DNA of 54,027 nt from Candidatus Bipolaricaulota bacterium (GCA_018335015.1 JAGXKX010000001.1:1-54027); one strand, 5' to 3'. Numbered from the stretch's first letter, positions 32,215 through 41,524 are shown. A program made the numbers and translations. Notes: a model not told the origin generated them from the letters alone.

Positions 32215-33165
32215 ATGAAGAAGCTTTCAGTATTCGTGCTGGTGACACTCTTTCTGGTGGGTACGTGCCTCGGGGCAATCGCCGCGAACAAAAAAGTGGT
32301 AGTCGGAAATAAGAACTTTACGGAACAATACGTAATAGGGCAGTTAATGAAACAGGTTCTGGAGGAACACGGTTTCAACGTTCAATTGAAGGCAGACTTA
32401 ACCTCGATGACGATGAGGAAGGCACTGGAAAACGGCAGTATTGATATCTGCGCCGAATATACTGGTACGGCCTGGATGACCCACCTGGGTTATCCCTATA
32501 ACCCTGCCATCGGCCATGAAGCGCTACACGCTGCCGTAAAAGCGATTGACAAGACGGACAACAACCTGGTCTGGCTGGACCCCATCTGGAACCACAATAG
32601 CTACGCGCTCGCGGTGTGGCCCGAATTTGCAGAAGAACACGACCTCGAGACCATGTCCGACCTGGCGGAACTTTATCGGGAAAACGACGGAAAAGTAAGT
32701 ACGTTTATTGACTTCGAGTACTCCCAAAGACCTGACGGTCTTCCCGCATTAGAAGAAACCTACAATTTCGAAATAGCGGATAGCCACCTGAAAACCGGAG
32801 CTCCTGGAGCTTCCGTGAACGCTCTCGAGAACAGACAAGTCGACGTCGGTATGGTTTTTGCCACGGATTCCCCGATTGCGGAGAACGATTGGGTCGTGCT
32901 CCAGGACGACAAGCGATTCTACCCGCCTTATGACTTAACTCCGGTCGTCCGAAGCAAAGTCCTGGAGGAATACCCTGAGATCGAGGAGATACTCGACGAA
33001 CTCGTTGCCACCTTCCCCGGTGGAGGTGAAGACTGGACCTCCGAACGGATGATGGAAAGTCAGAAGGCCTGGTCGGCACTGAACGGCATGGTCGATATAG
33101 AGAAGATGGATGCTGACGAAGCAGCCCACGAGTACCTGGTAGAACACGGTTTGATAGAGGGTTAA
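32215..33165 (+). CDS. Quaternary-amine (glycine betaine/choline-type) substrate-binding protein
   Basis: 316 residues of the OpuAC/OsmX/YehZ type. A signal peptide ends near GAIAA; there is no acceptable lipobox (VGTC). The mature protein opens VVVGNKNFTEQYVIGQLM and contains CAEYTGTAW, LDPIWNHNSYAL and DVGMVFATDSPI, typical of the family. Several Trp/Tyr residues could form the aromatic box that holds a quaternary ammonium. Good AAGGGGG site before ATG. Exact ligand is unproven; two MttB homologues downstream favour a methylated amine used as a methyl source as well as an osmolyte. Confidence 0.93.
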   Translation: MKKLSVFVLVTLFLVGTCLGAIAANKKVVVGNKNFTEQYVIGQLMKQVLEEHGFNVQLKADLTSMTMRKALENGSIDICAEYTGTAWMTHLGYPYNPAIGHEALHAAVKAIDKTDNNLVWLDPIWNHNSYALAVWPEFAEEHDLETMSDLAELYRENDGKVSTFIDFEYSQRPDGLPALEETYNFEIADSHLKTGAPGASVNALENRQVDVGMVFATDSPIAENDWVVLQDDKRFYPPYDLTPVVRSKVLEEYPEIEEILDELVATFPGGGEDWTSERMMESQKAWSALNGMVDIEKMDADEAAHEYLVEHGLIEG

Positions 33166-33190
33166 TAAAATTTCGACGAAAATTCGCGAG

Positions 33191-33222
33191 AAAGGGGCCG
33201 GATAGTTTCTGGCCCCTTTTTA
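33191..33222 (+). terminator. Intrinsic terminator after the betaine transporter operon
   Basis: Stem AAAGGGGCC/GGCCCCTTT with an 11-nt loop, followed by TTT. It lies 26 bp after the stop of the binding protein and 33 bp before the alcohol dehydrogenase gene, so the downstream genes depend on readthrough or a further promoter. Confidence 0.85.
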
Positions 33223-33254
33223 ATCGTTTCAAACTCTTTAAAGGGGCAGGATAT

Positions 33255-34388
33255 ATGAACCGGAAAGAAGACTACTTCGATTTTATACTCCCCACCAAAG
33301 TGAAGTTCGGTCCGGGATTAAGGAACCATGTTGTAAAAGAAATCGTTAGCCGGGATTTTCAGCGTGTAGGGATAGTGACAACCGAAGATATCCTGGAACT
33401 GGGGTTACCCGAGGGAATAACCGAGGAATTAAAATCAAAGGGTAGGGTGATTGAGGTCTTTTCAAACGTAACCAGCAACCCTCATCTATCCACTATTTCC
33501 GAGGGGTACGAAGCCTTTCGTGGTTTTCAACCCGACTGCTTGATCGGCCTTGGCGGAGGAAGTGCTATTGACGCGACAAAAGCTATAAGTCTGTGCCTTG
33601 CAAATGACGAACCGGACATCGTCCAGCTGGACCGACGGGACGAGCGCCCAAAACCATGCGTCCCATTTTTTGCCGTTCCGACAACCTCCGGTACCGGAAG
33701 CGAAGTCGATTACTGGGCGGTGATTTCCGACTCAAGGTCGAACAGAAAACTATCGATAGGGTCACCGGAAATGGCCCCATTAACCGCTGTAATAGATCCC
33801 GAGCTCACCCTGACACTACCACCCGAACTCACGTTTTTTACGGGAATCGACGCTTTTTCCCACGCCCTGGAGGCCTACTTTTCTTCAGCAAGCAACGAGC
33901 TCTCGGACACGCTTTCTATTAAGGCCATGGAGCTCGTCTTCAGGTCGCTTGAAACGGCCGTCGAAAACGGGGAAGACTTATCCGCCAGAGGTGATCTGTC
34001 TCTGGCAAGCACATTAGGGGGAGCTTCAATGCAACACGTAGGGCTTGGGTTGATACACGCAATGTCCCATCAGGTAAGCGGCTTTTACGATACCAATCAC
34101 GGGTTGGCCAATGCCAGACTGACGCTTCCCGTACTAAATTTCAACCAGGCCGAGGTCCCCGAAAGGTTTGAGAAGCTCGAACGGCAACTGGGGGGAAATC
34201 TCCGGGGTAAAATAGAAAGAATCTTTGAAATCCTTGATCTATCGCAATACCGGGTGACGATAAAGGAAGGGGACCTGGACGAGATGGTGGACAGAGCCAT
34301 TACAAATGTAAACGCGGAGACGAACCCTCGCCAGCCTGTCCGGAGCGAAATCGAAAAACTCTACAGAGAGAGTTTTATTGTCGAGTGA
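33255..34388 (+). CDS. Iron-containing alcohol dehydrogenase
   Basis: 377 residues of the group III Fe-ADH family. The NAD-binding GGGSAIDATKAISL is near residue 95, PTTSGTGSEV near 138, and metal ligands include D and H in FTGIDAFSHALEAY (about 200) and H in HAMSHQVSGFYDTNHG (about 263-280). It interconverts an alcohol and an aldehyde. Its position between a quaternary-amine importer and GS/MttB genes suggests a substrate derived from that pathway (for example an amino-alcohol or aldehyde), but family members are too varied to assign one. Confidence 0.93.
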   Translation: MNRKEDYFDFILPTKVKFGPGLRNHVVKEIVSRDFQRVGIVTTEDILELGLPEGITEELKSKGRVIEVFSNVTSNPHLSTISEGYEAFRGFQPDCLIGLGGGSAIDATKAISLCLANDEPDIVQLDRRDERPKPCVPFFAVPTTSGTGSEVDYWAVISDSRSNRKLSIGSPEMAPLTAVIDPELTLTLPPELTFFTGIDAFSHALEAYFSSASNELSDTLSIKAMELVFRSLETAVENGEDLSARGDLSLASTLGGASMQHVGLGLIHAMSHQVSGFYDTNHGLANARLTLPVLNFNQAEVPERFEKLERQLGGNLRGKIERIFEILDLSQYRVTIKEGDLDEMVDRAITNVNAETNPRQPVRSEIEKLYRESFIVE

Positions 34389-34473
34389 AGCTGGGCCAAA
34401 GTTCTTAAGCCGGTGACGGGCAAGCAAGAACCTGTTCCTGAAATATTTGACGATCCGCCGAGGGAGGTACAGC

Positions 34474-35919
34474 ATGATCAAGGGTGACGAAGGCTCTTTT
34501 GACCGACTGAGAGAAAAGCTCGACGAATCTGGAGTTGAGTTCATAGACGTCAAAGCTGTCGACCCAATTGGCAGGTGGCGTCATATTACAATCCCGAAGT
34601 CCAGCTTCACCAGGGAGTTGGTATCGCGAGGGATTGGATTTGACAGCTCTTCTTACGGATATAGCTCGGTTGAAAACAGCGACATGCTTCTGGCGCCCGA
34701 TCTGGAGACCGCAAAGCTTGAACCCACTGAGGAGGGGGAAGTACTTAGCTTAATCGGGGACATTTACCAGATTGACGAGGAAGGTAATAGAAGAAGATTC
34801 CCCCGTGACCCCAGGAGAACTATCGTTCGAGCGAGAAACTATTTAAGAGAAACCCAAATCGCCGACGACTTTTTGGTAAGTCCGGAATTCGAGTTCTACC
34901 TGTTCAACGACGCCCGGTTTTATTACGGAACTTCTCGTGGTGGGTTCGAGGTAGATTCCGTGGAATTGTCCAACCGAAAAAAGTCCGAGACTGACGAAGA
35001 ACCACATCATCCCTTGCCAAACACTGGCGGGTATCACGCTCCCCGCCCCGGTGACGACGGCATTGAATTGAGAAACAGGATGGTTGCCTTTCTGGAGCGA
35101 GAGGGGATTCCCGTAAAGTATCACCACCACGAGGTCGGTGGGGCTGGCGAATCGGAGATAGAAGTGGGTTTTGACGACCTCCTGACCGCCAGCGACAATA
35201 CACTTTACATAAAACATATAGTTCGAATAATGGCGAAACTTTCTGGCATGTCGGCCACTTTTATGCCCAAGCCGGTAAACGACTTTCCCGGCAACGGAAT
35301 GCACTTACACCAGTACATGGTAAAAGACGGCGAGAACCTGTTTTCAGGCGACAAGTACGGCGGTTTGAGCGAACTAGCCCTACATTTCATCGGCGGTCTA
35401 TTGGAACACGGAAGGAGTATTATGGGTTTAACCAACCCTACTACAAACTCCTATAAAAGGCTAATACCAGGTCACGAAGCTCCAGTTGATCTGGTTTTCG
35501 CCCGGTCAAATAGAAGCGCGGCTGTAAGAATTCCGGGCTACGTTCAGTCCGGGGACAGGAGAAGGGTCGAGCTCCGGACGCTCGATGCCACCTGCAACCC
35601 TTATCTTGCTTACTCGGCTATTCTTATGGCCGGTCTGGACGGGATAGAAAGGGAACTGGACCCGCAAGACCTGGGGTACGGCCCGATAGAGAAAAACATC
35701 TACGATCTACCGGAAAAGGAGAAAAAAAGAATCAAACAGGCTCCGGAGTCGTTGAGCGCGTCTCTCAATGCACTGGAGAAAGACCATGGGTACCTGCTAA
35801 AAGGAAATGTGTTTGAGGAGTCACAGATAAAAAACTGGTTAAGAATCAAGCGGAATGAGGGAAGTTTGTTCGACGACAAACCCCACCCGTTTGAATTCAT
35901 GCTCTATTACGATCTATAA
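34474..35919 (+). CDS. Glutamine synthetase family protein (type I-like)
   Basis: About 481 residues from ATG 34474, 6 nt after GGGAGG; the track's TTG 34447 lies upstream of that site. GS motifs run in order: SPEFEFYLF, HHHEVGGAGESEIEVGF, GNGMHLHQ, TNPTTNSYKRLIPGHEAPV, FARSNRSAAVRIP and ELRTLDATCNPYLAYSAIL. Changes from housekeeping GS (GAGESE for AGQNE, HLHQ, LRTLDATCNP for FRxPDxxxNP) suggest a paralogue, possibly a gamma-glutamyl-amide synthetase acting on an amine. No adenylylation-site motif seen. True GS activity is possible; context favours an amine-related role. Confidence 0.88.
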   Translation: MIKGDEGSFDRLREKLDESGVEFIDVKAVDPIGRWRHITIPKSSFTRELVSRGIGFDSSSYGYSSVENSDMLLAPDLETAKLEPTEEGEVLSLIGDIYQIDEEGNRRRFPRDPRRTIVRARNYLRETQIADDFLVSPEFEFYLFNDARFYYGTSRGGFEVDSVELSNRKKSETDEEPHHPLPNTGGYHAPRPGDDGIELRNRMVAFLEREGIPVKYHHHEVGGAGESEIEVGFDDLLTASDNTLYIKHIVRIMAKLSGMSATFMPKPVNDFPGNGMHLHQYMVKDGENLFSGDKYGGLSELALHFIGGLLEHGRSIMGLTNPTTNSYKRLIPGHEAPVDLVFARSNRSAAVRIPGYVQSGDRRRVELRTLDATCNPYLAYSAILMAGLDGIERELDPQDLGYGPIEKNIYDLPEKEKKRIKQAPESLSASLNALEKDHGYLLKGNVFEESQIKNWLRIKRNEGSLFDDKPHPFEFMLYYDL

Positions 35920-35945
35920 AACCAGAAAATTTACTGGAGGAAATT

Positions 35946-37397
35946 ATGAACCGAGCGGGATTAGTTGGCGACAAACTTAAATTACTTAACGAAGACGAAG
36001 TAGAATTGATACACGAATCCGCCTTAAAACTTTTGAAAAACCTGGGTGTAAAGGTCGACTCTGAAGAATTTCTTGAAATCCTTGAGGGAAACGGCGCTCG
36101 GGTCAACTACGAGAACGGACGAGCGAAACTGTCTCCTGAACTGGTCCGCGATTACCTCGAAATTGCTCCTTCCAGGATAACTCTGCACGGAAGAAAAAAA
36201 GAATACGATCTTAGCCTCGAGGACAGAAAAGTCCACTACGGGACGGGGGGAGCAGCAGTAAAGATACTGGACCTGAATTCCGAAGAGGTTAGATCATCAA
36301 CCCTCGAAGATCAGGCAAGACTGGCTCGACTTGTCGAAAATCTAGACAACGTTCACTTTTTCCAGGCTCCAGTGGTTCCCACGGACGTACCCGAGGAAGA
36401 TCTGAGCCTCAACAGTGTCTACGCGAGCCTTACCGGAACCCACAAAAACGTCCAGGAATCCGTGACGAGTCCGGAGAAAGTGGATGAAATCGTCGATATG
36501 GGGGCAATAATAGCCGGATCAAGAGAGGAGTTCCTTGCTCGTCCTTTCGTTTCCTTCGTAACTAGCTGGATGGTAAGCCCGTTAAAATTAGATATCGAAA
36601 CCACGAAAGTTCTCAGGAGAATAACCAACTATAAAATCCCGGTTGCCCTGTCAACGGCACCGGTTACCGGCTCTACAGCGCCCGCGACGTTATCCGGGCT
36701 ACTGGTTCAGGTCCACGCCGAAGAGCTATTTGGAATCACCCTGGCTCAAATGTTTTCCGAGGAAACACCCGTTCTTTACGGGCCAGTACCGGCTGCAGCC
36801 AATATGAAGAACATGGCTTACCTGGCGGGAGCTCCGGAGACGGGGATGATGAACGCAGCAACCGTTCAGCTGGCAAATCACATCGACGTCCCGATCTATT
36901 CCGACGCTGGAGAGACGGACTCAAAATTACCCGATACACAGGCAGGAGCGGAAGCCGCGCTTAACCTCCTTCAGGTCGGCCTTGCGGGTGGTAACTATAT
37001 CCACCACGCAGCTGGAATGATGGAGTCGATGCTCTGTGTTGCCGACGAGAAGTTCGTCATCGACAACGATATTATCGGCATGGCCCTTAGAGTTCTCCAG
37101 GGGATAGACGTAGACCAGGATAAGCTTGGCCTGGACGTAATAGAAGAAGTAGGTCCGGGCAATAATTTTCTTACTCAGCCCCACACCGTAAATTACTCTC
37201 GCTCGGACGAATTTTACAAACCCAGCGTCGTTGATCGCGAAGACAGAACTACCTGGGAAAATAACGGGTCAATGGAAACCCGACCCCGCGCCAGGAAACG
37301 TGCAAGAGAGTTGCTGGAAGACGTAGAGGATAACCTTTTGCCGGAAGACGTGGACGAAAAAATCAGGGACAGGTTTAACATTCACTTACCCAAATAA
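35946..37397 (+). CDS. MttB-family corrinoid methyltransferase, non-pyrrolysine (copy 1)
   Basis: 483 residues of the trimethylamine-methyltransferase superfamily. The N-terminal helix region (LIHESALKLLKNLGVKVDSE) and central barrel motifs (GTGGAAVKILDL, LTGTHKNVQES, STAPVTGSTAPATLSG, GPVPAAANMKN, IPIYSDAGETDSK-like) are typical. The frame has no internal TAG, so it is the non-Pyl branch, which includes glycine betaine, proline betaine, carnitine and gamma-butyrobetaine demethylases. It would move a methyl group to a corrinoid protein; none is encoded in the window. GGAGGAAATT before ATG, 26 bp after the GS gene. Confidence 0.9.
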   Translation: MNRAGLVGDKLKLLNEDEVELIHESALKLLKNLGVKVDSEEFLEILEGNGARVNYENGRAKLSPELVRDYLEIAPSRITLHGRKKEYDLSLEDRKVHYGTGGAAVKILDLNSEEVRSSTLEDQARLARLVENLDNVHFFQAPVVPTDVPEEDLSLNSVYASLTGTHKNVQESVTSPEKVDEIVDMGAIIAGSREEFLARPFVSFVTSWMVSPLKLDIETTKVLRRITNYKIPVALSTAPVTGSTAPATLSGLLVQVHAEELFGITLAQMFSEETPVLYGPVPAAANMKNMAYLAGAPETGMMNAATVQLANHIDVPIYSDAGETDSKLPDTQAGAEAALNLLQVGLAGGNYIHHAAGMMESMLCVADEKFVIDNDIIGMALRVLQGIDVDQDKLGLDVIEEVGPGNNFLTQPHTVNYSRSDEFYKPSVVDREDRTTWENNGSMETRPRARKRARELLEDVEDNLLPEDVDEKIRDRFNIHLPK

Positions 37398-37449
37398 CGA
37401 ATGAAAACGCTGTCTAAATATCGTAACAGGACAACAGAGGTGATTTACT

Positions 37450-38880
37450 GTGAGAAAAGGGATCAGGGGCGGACAACTCAACTTGGTTTCCCGCGAGAAG
37501 GTAAAAACTATCCACCAGGCTGCGTTAAGAATTCTGGACGAAAAAGGAATTAAGGTAGAAGATCCGGAATCCAGGCAAATTCTTGATGAAAACGGCTGTC
37601 GAGTGGATCCGGAAAGTCACGTGGTCGAGTTCCCGCCCGAGATTGTGAAGGATTCGCTGGAGAAAGCACCGTCGTCGTTCACGATGGGTGCAAGAGACGA
37701 AGACAACGAATTTGACCTTGGTTACGAAAAATCGTACTTTACGGCCGGCACGGGGACTACTTCAGTGCTCGACCTCGACCGAAGGGAACGGCGAAAAGCT
37801 ACCAGAGAAGATTTGTCCGATGCCGTAAAGCTCGGGGATCAGCTTTCGAATATTGACGTGGTCTGGTCCATATTTACCCTTACTGACGACCCTATGCTTG
37901 GCTTTTATCAGCTATACGCGGTTCTGACCAACAGCAGCAAGCACGGGGCTATCGTAAACTGGTACGGCGGGGAGTTGACCGACAAACTAATTGACATGAT
38001 TGCCGTCGTAGCGGGGGGCAGAAGCAAATTATCTACTAATCGACTCGTTACCATGTACGCCGAGCCCGTATCGCCGTTGACCTTCAGGAAAGAGAACCTG
38101 GAGGTCCTCCTTCGGTGGACGGACGTGGGTCTGCCTTTACTCTGGTACCCAGCTCAAAAGGCGGGGGCTACCGCACCGATGACTCTGTCCGGTTCTCTCG
38201 CTCAGGCCTTCGCTGAGTCACTCGGAGGAAACGTCATCGCTCAACTTAACAACCCTGGTACTCCGGTAATTCTTGGGGCCTCACCGCTCGTGATGGACAT
38301 GCGAACTGCCCTGAATACTTACTTTTCTCCCGAAATGTTGATCATTCAATCTGCGACGGGACAATGGGGAAATATGATAGAAATGCCGATATACGGAACG
38401 GGCGGCTGCACGAACTCCTACGATCTCGACTACCAGGCAGGTGTCGAGTCCTCTCTCTCGCTCTACGGGGCCATTCTGGGCGGCCAGAATTTGATCCACG
38501 ACCTGTCCTTCGCCGGAGCAGGGGATCTGGGGAGCCTGGAGCTCCTTACCCTGACCGACGAGATAGCAGGCATGGCAAAACGAACCGTAAGAGACCTATC
38601 AACCGACGAGGAGGCAATCGCCTTCGACGTTATAGACCAGGTCAATCACGGAGGGGATTACTTGAGGGAGAACCATACTTTCCAACATTTCAAGGAGGAG
38701 TTAATGGCTCCCGAACTGATCCGGAGAATCGGCGAGGACAAGTGGGAAGAAAACTTTTCCGTAAATAAAGCCAGGGAACTGACGAGCCAGCTAGTCGAGG
38801 AATCCGAAGTAAAGCCTTTACCGGAAGACGAGGACAACCAGCTTAAAGAAATCATCGAAAAAGCAAAATCAATGATTTAG
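37450..38880 (+). CDS. MttB-family corrinoid methyltransferase, non-pyrrolysine (copy 2)
   Basis: 476 residues, clearly paralogous to the preceding protein but well diverged. Motifs include KTIHQAALRILDEKGIKVED, TAGTGTTSVLDLDRRERRKAT, PAQKAGATAPMTLSGSLAQ and YGTGGCTNSYDLDYQAG. No in-frame TAG except its terminal stop, which is followed within 30 bp by a strong terminator, so readthrough as pyrrolysine is unlikely. GTG start with AGAGGTGAT upstream. Either it acts on a different quaternary amine from copy 1 or the two act in sequence or as a hetero-oligomer. Confidence 0.9.
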   Translation: MRKGIRGGQLNLVSREKVKTIHQAALRILDEKGIKVEDPESRQILDENGCRVDPESHVVEFPPEIVKDSLEKAPSSFTMGARDEDNEFDLGYEKSYFTAGTGTTSVLDLDRRERRKATREDLSDAVKLGDQLSNIDVVWSIFTLTDDPMLGFYQLYAVLTNSSKHGAIVNWYGGELTDKLIDMIAVVAGGRSKLSTNRLVTMYAEPVSPLTFRKENLEVLLRWTDVGLPLLWYPAQKAGATAPMTLSGSLAQAFAESLGGNVIAQLNNPGTPVILGASPLVMDMRTALNTYFSPEMLIIQSATGQWGNMIEMPIYGTGGCTNSYDLDYQAGVESSLSLYGAILGGQNLIHDLSFAGAGDLGSLELLTLTDEIAGMAKRTVRDLSTDEEAIAFDVIDQVNHGGDYLRENHTFQHFKEELMAPELIRRIGEDKWEENFSVNKARELTSQLVEESEVKPLPEDEDNQLKEIIEKAKSMI

Positions 38881-38910
38881 CAAAAATATGGAGCGCCAGC
38901 AGACCGGAAT

Positions 38911-38947
38911 AAATGTCCCGTCATAGCGACGGGACATTTATTATTTT
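38911..38947 (+). terminator. Intrinsic terminator after the MttB genes
   Basis: A perfect 12-bp stem AAATGTCCCGTC/GACGGGACATTT with a 5-nt loop is followed by ATTATTTT. It closes the ADH-GS-MttB-MttB cluster. Confidence 0.92.
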
Positions 38948-39246
38948 ACCCGGTTAACAGATATTTAAGCTCGGTGACACAATCTATACCAACACTCGGA
39001 CTCAAACTAGGTTATCTCATCTTTAGAACGGGAATATTTGACAAATAGGCCAAAGTATCCATAATGTAGATTAGCGTGGAGCTGCCAAATAATACTTTTA
39101 CAAAAAGGTTTGTTCGGTTTTTAATAAAAAAACCGTGGTTGTTTTCTTTTTTCCTTCTGCGGTGACTTCTGAAAGGAACGTATGAGGTATTCCGGTCTTA
39201 TGAGAACCGGTTAACTAGGTGGGTTATCCAAGGGGTGGAGGTAAAA
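38948..39246 (+). promoter_or_regulatory. Leader region of the coiled-coil gene: promoter and internal hairpin
   Basis: TTGACA (39038-39043) with ATAATG/TAATGT 17-18 bp downstream is a plausible promoter. About 50 nt past the expected start lies a hairpin CGGTTTTT-AATA-AAAAAACCG (39115-39135), followed by TGGTTGTTTTCTTTTTT, which looks like an intrinsic terminator inside the leader. It might attenuate the long downstream gene or end a short leader RNA. The first part of the region, after the upstream terminator, holds nothing I can identify. Confidence 0.5.
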
Positions 39247-41517
39247 ATGACAAGATTTAGCAAGATCGTCCTTTACGGTTCAGTCCTAATGCTTATAGGA
39301 GGCCTGTTATACGTCGGTTTTAGTTTTAACGGCAGGTTGGCTAGTTTAAATGACACAACCAGCAATATTGAAGAAAAACTTGAAGAAGTAGAGTCCAAAA
39401 ACAGCGCTCAGGATGAATCTTTAACAAACCTAGAACAAACAAACCAACAACTGGCCGATAAGTTCAAAGAGGTCGGAGGTTCTCTGGAGAGTTTCGACTC
39501 TCAATTCAACCAGTTAAATACCAACTTAACGAACCAGATAACCGAATTAGAATCCAGAACTGAGAAACTGAGCAACCGCGTGGACAACCTGGGCAACGAC
39601 TTCGAGTCAACCGACACGGTGATCAATGGCCTGAGAGAAGATTATTCAAGTTTGAAGGAGATCACTTCGAACCTCACGAAAAAAATTAAGGCGCTACGAG
39701 AACGGGTTGAGACCAACCTATCCCAGTTAAACACAAATGATCAAACAATTCAGGCAAGAATTGATTCTCTAAAAAGTAACCTCCTGAGCGAAATAACCAC
39801 CCTCGAAAAGCGGTCGGACGATCTGACGGGTAAATTTGACAAAAGAGAAACCGAACTAAAAAACCTTACGAACAGAGTTTCCCAGCTGGAACAATCCGAC
39901 GATCAATACGGATCGGCCCTCGGGGAAATTGAGAAGAAATTTAACCAGCTAGAAAGTAGCCAGGAGAAGCTCATCACCCAAGTCAATTCTTTATCAAGAG
40001 ATTTTAACTCCCTCTCCGGTGATTTGCAGAAAGAAGTAAGCGCAGCAGAGAAGCTAAATGATCGCGTAAACAATTTAGGTACCGATCTCCACTCGGCTAA
40101 CGAACAGATAAGTAGTCTAAAAGACAACTATTCGAGCTTGAAGGGGGTTACTTCGGATCTGTCCGAGGAGTTGAAGTCCCTGCAGGATCAGGTTGAATCA
40201 GAGCTATCCCTGTTAAACACAAACGACCAGGCGATCCAGACCAGGATGGACTCTCTGAAGGAAGATCTGCTGAGTCAGATCGGCGGTCTTCAAAAGAGAT
40301 CGACCGCCCTTACCGGCAGTCTAGACGAACAAGGATCCGAACTTGAAAAACTCACAAGTCGAGTCTCGGAATTGGAGGAATCGGACACCCAGCTCGGATC
40401 AAGCCTCAAGGAAATAAAAGACGAATACGATCAAGTCAAAGCTAGCCAGAGTGACCTCCTGACCCGGGTTAGTTCGATATCGGAAGACCTTAATTCCCTA
40501 TCAGAAGAATTACGGGAAAAGTTAGAGTCCGTAAGTGCAGCTTCCAGGGAAGAGGACGAAAGATTACAGACAAAGATAGAGAATATTCAAGGAGAGAATA
40601 GCGAGCTAAACACCCGTCTGAACTCTGTGGAAGAGAAGTTAGCCGGTGAACTCGATGATCTCAGGGCTATGAACAAAAACCTGCGGGGAAGAGTGGAAAA
40701 ACTTGAAGGTAAACTTTCTGCCCTTTCAACCAGCCACAATAAATTCACAGAAAAAATTGAAGAAGAGATCGGTAAGCTAAAAAATCGTGACGAAACCCTT
40801 TCAACCAAAATCGAAAGTATCGACGGTAGGCTGGAGGATAACTTGGCTCAACTCAACAAAGTAGACGAAGACTTGAGGAAAAAATTGACCCAATTCATTA
40901 ATAAGACGGACTCATCGTTCAGTGATATCACGAAAAAGTTAAATGGAATCGAAGACCGAACAAATTCTCTGGCTGAAAAGATAGCTCAAACCAACCAGGA
41001 AGTGCGTGACGAGATAGAAAGAGCAATGGAAAAAGAGGCCGCCCTGGAAGATGAATTAAATAAATTTGAGGAAGAAATCAACCTGAAAGTTTCCGAATTA
41101 AAGAAAAAAGACGAGTCCATTGAGGACAGAATATCCTACCTTGAGTCCGGTCACACAAAATTGAACGAGAGTTTAGCCAGCTTGACCGAAAAACAAAAAA
41201 GCCTCGATCAGGACCTGTCAAAAGTAACGAGCAATCTCAAAAAGGAAATTGAGCTACTACAGCAGGCAAAAGAGAACCTCACAAGCACGGTTAGCGAGTT
41301 AAACTCCTCTCTGGACCAGAAAATAGACGACCTTGGCGATAAAGTAACCAAACTCGACGAAGAAACAGTCAGCAAAAAATGGGCGATTCAACAGATTAAA
41401 GCGAGAACGCAGGAGGAAATTTCTAAACTCACTTCGTCTCTAAACGATAAGATACAAACGCTTAAATCATCCATGAATGACTTCAAGTTGCTTAAAAACA
41501 GCCTCTATTCGAGATAG
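39247..41517 (+). CDS. Long membrane-anchored coiled-coil protein with internal duplication
   Basis: About 756 residues from ATG 39247 (GGTGGAGG upstream; the track's GTG 39235 overlaps that site). Residues 5-28 form a single transmembrane helix; everything after is heptad-rich coiled coil (L/I at a/d positions, K, E, D, S, N elsewhere) with no Cys and very few aromatic residues. A segment of about 162 residues is duplicated in tandem: LSNRVDNLG...YSSLK...LNTNDQ...KRS recurs as LNDRVNNLG...YSSLK...LNTNDQ...KRS. I recognise no family; envelope tethering, cell-shape or SMC-like scaffold roles are all possible. The Lys/Asn/Ser-rich composition is less acidic than its neighbours. Confidence 0.8.
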   Translation: MTRFSKIVLYGSVLMLIGGLLYVGFSFNGRLASLNDTTSNIEEKLEEVESKNSAQDESLTNLEQTNQQLADKFKEVGGSLESFDSQFNQLNTNLTNQITELESRTEKLSNRVDNLGNDFESTDTVINGLREDYSSLKEITSNLTKKIKALRERVETNLSQLNTNDQTIQARIDSLKSNLLSEITTLEKRSDDLTGKFDKRETELKNLTNRVSQLEQSDDQYGSALGEIEKKFNQLESSQEKLITQVNSLSRDFNSLSGDLQKEVSAAEKLNDRVNNLGTDLHSANEQISSLKDNYSSLKGVTSDLSEELKSLQDQVESELSLLNTNDQAIQTRMDSLKEDLLSQIGGLQKRSTALTGSLDEQGSELEKLTSRVSELEESDTQLGSSLKEIKDEYDQVKASQSDLLTRVSSISEDLNSLSEELREKLESVSAASREEDERLQTKIENIQGENSELNTRLNSVEEKLAGELDDLRAMNKNLRGRVEKLEGKLSALSTSHNKFTEKIEEEIGKLKNRDETLSTKIESIDGRLEDNLAQLNKVDEDLRKKLTQFINKTDSSFSDITKKLNGIEDRTNSLAEKIAQTNQEVRDEIERAMEKEAALEDELNKFEEEINLKVSELKKKDESIEDRISYLESGHTKLNESLASLTEKQKSLDQDLSKVTSNLKKEIELLQQAKENLTSTVSELNSSLDQKIDDLGDKVTKLDEETVSKKWAIQQIKARTQEEISKLTSSLNDKIQTLKSSMNDFKLLKNSLYSR

Positions 41518-41524
41518 GGTATGT

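Noticed and set aside
38878-39060. Readthrough of the TAG stop of the second MttB as pyrrolysine
   Set aside because: The TAG is at the normal family C-terminus, a strong terminator follows within 30 bp, and TAG is an ordinary stop elsewhere in the window (fumB, SLC13, coiled-coil, AOR).
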